This document shows, in pieces, positions 23,592-24,014 of a stretch of 24,014 nt of DNA. The DNA lies in NCBI GenBank assembly GCA_964542895.1, contig CAZIWT010000050.1, positions 1 through 24,014 of the forward strand, read 5' to 3'. The notes beneath the pieces are model-generated. The model did not search any database, was not told where the DNA came from, and worked only from the letters and a program-made list of their open reading frames with translations. Position 1 is the stretch's first letter. The number at the start of each line of letters is the position of its first letter. This stretch comes from Zymogenus sp964542895 (GTDB lineage Bacteria > Desulfobacterota > Zymogenia > Zymogenales > Zymogenaceae). The translations under genes were made by a program, and so were the position numbers.

Positions 23592-24014
23592 TATTTCCGA
23601 GCAGCACCTTAAGAACCGCGCTGTTTTGGGATCCACAGAGTATAAAGTCCGTTATCGCCGTCACGAGCCTTTTAGGATCGATCGTCTCGCTGAAAGAAAT
23701 CTCGGGAAGTGAAACGCCCAGGAGCTCCGACCCACCCACACCAACGCCAAGGCCGCCGCAATTACGTTCAGAATCACCGTCCGCCCCCGGAGACCTCTTT
23801 GAACTGCCTAGCCTTACAACGAGATCGATCTTCGACTCGTCAATAACAAAAGAGGGCCCCAGGACCCTCCCTATATCGACGATTCCGACCCCCCTTACCT
23901 CCAAAAGCCCCCTTGTCTCCTTCAATTGTCCGCCGCTCCCTAATTGCCCCCCTTCCCCCAATTCTCCCTCTCCTCCTAATTCTCCGCCACCCCCCCCCCC
24001 CCCCCCCCCCCCCC
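23584..24014 (-). CDS. hprK: C-terminal part of HPr kinase/phosphorylase with a glycine-rich repeat insertion (cut by window edge)
   Basis: A frame of 142 codons plus stop is open to the window edge. The stretch LLEVRGVGIVDIGRVLG is the HprK-specific signature (LEIRGLGIINV-like), and SKIDLVVRL and LLGVSLPEISFSETI follow in the family order. HprK phosphorylates the serine of HPr according to energy state. Directly before the signature, where HprK usually has only a short loop, lies a run of about ten glycines followed by hexapeptide units GGEGEL, GEGGQL and GSGGQL, encoded by the poly-G tract and 18-nt repeats. A second glycine-rich stretch (CGGLGVGVGGSELLG) follows. The N-terminal domain and the P-loop are outside the window. 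The frame runs straight through the tract, so the gene is not visibly broken, but the homopolymer length is unsure. Confidence 0.8.
   Translation of the reverse strand, partial: GGGGGGGGGGELGGEGELGEGGQLGSGGQLKETRGLLEVRGVGIVDIGRVLGPSFVIDESKIDLVVRLGSSKRSPGADGDSERNCGGLGVGVGGSELLGVSLPEISFSETIDPKRLVTAITDFILCGSQNSAVLKVLLGNNG
23936..23989. repeat. Degenerate 18-nt tandem repeats encoding glycine-rich hexapeptides
   Basis: On the minus strand, units of 18 nt ending in (G/C)AATT(A/G) repeat three times in frame, with a partial copy upstream. The encoded peptides are GGEGEL, GEGGQL and GSGGQL. They sit inside hprK directly beside the poly-G tract. Confidence 0.6.
23990..24014. repeat. 25-nt C homopolymer at the window end
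   Basis: The plus strand ends in 25 consecutive C residues (poly-G in the hprK coding strand). Such tracts slip in replication and sequencing, so the length and possibly the end itself may be an assembly artefact. Confidence 0.7.

Overview
The window carries about twenty protein genes, no rRNA, tRNA, CRISPR array or insertion sequence that I can see, and one gene cut off at each end. Coding regions are GC-rich with strong G/C third positions, which gives many long antisense open frames. The spacers between transcription units are AT-rich. The gene set suggests a Gram-negative, probably anaerobic bacterium of the Desulfobacterota/Deltaproteobacteria type: a fumarate-reductase-like flavoprotein with a ferredoxin, B12-type radical SAM enzyme, short-form SAH hydrolase, two Tat-exported hydrolases, and an hprK-rapZ-PTS cluster. 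This taxonomic reading is inference. The window ends in a 25-nt run of C, which looks like a contig break.

Left part (1-4297): the start of a minus-strand gene resembling V4R-domain proteins; then, on the plus strand, a flavoprotein/[2Fe-2S] pair (555-2762) and a helical repeat protein of unknown function (2993-3682). A 615-nt gene-free spacer follows.

Middle (4298-14937): a minus-strand pair made of a Tat-exported AlkP-superfamily phosphohydrolase and a small secreted membrane protein, and an upstream Tat-exported sulfatase. Across a divergent spacer with three copies of GATTACAAG lies a plus-strand pair, a NodU/TobZ-type O-carbamoyltransferase and a PIG-L/LmbE deacetylase, followed by a B12-binding-type radical SAM protein. 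A methyltransferase and an EamA-family exporter run on the minus strand. Several of these fit making, trimming and decorating surface glycans, lipids or a small metabolite, but no glycosyltransferase or polymerase is present to fix the substrate.

Right part (14983-24014), all minus strand: the activated methyl cycle genes ahcY and metK, with a well-formed sigma-70 promoter and long leader in front of metK and a clear intrinsic terminator after ahcY. Upstream of these lies a tightly packed phosphotransferase operon, hprK-rapZ-IIA-IIB-IIC-IID-ptsH-ptsI, with 4- to 8-nt overlaps or gaps of only a few bases at most junctions. PEP phosphate would flow EI -> HPr (His29) -> IIA (His9) -> IIB (His14) -> sugar through IIC/IID; HPr also keeps the regulatory serine (Ser60) that HprK would phosphorylate. 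The oddest thing in the window is the glycine-rich hexapeptide repeat and poly-G tract inside hprK.

No clearly new multi-gene system is proven. The best leads are the altered hprK, the non-canonical flavoprotein/ferredoxin pair, the carbamoyltransferase-deacetylase locus with its repeated operator-like sites, and the repeat-rich metK/ahcY spacers.
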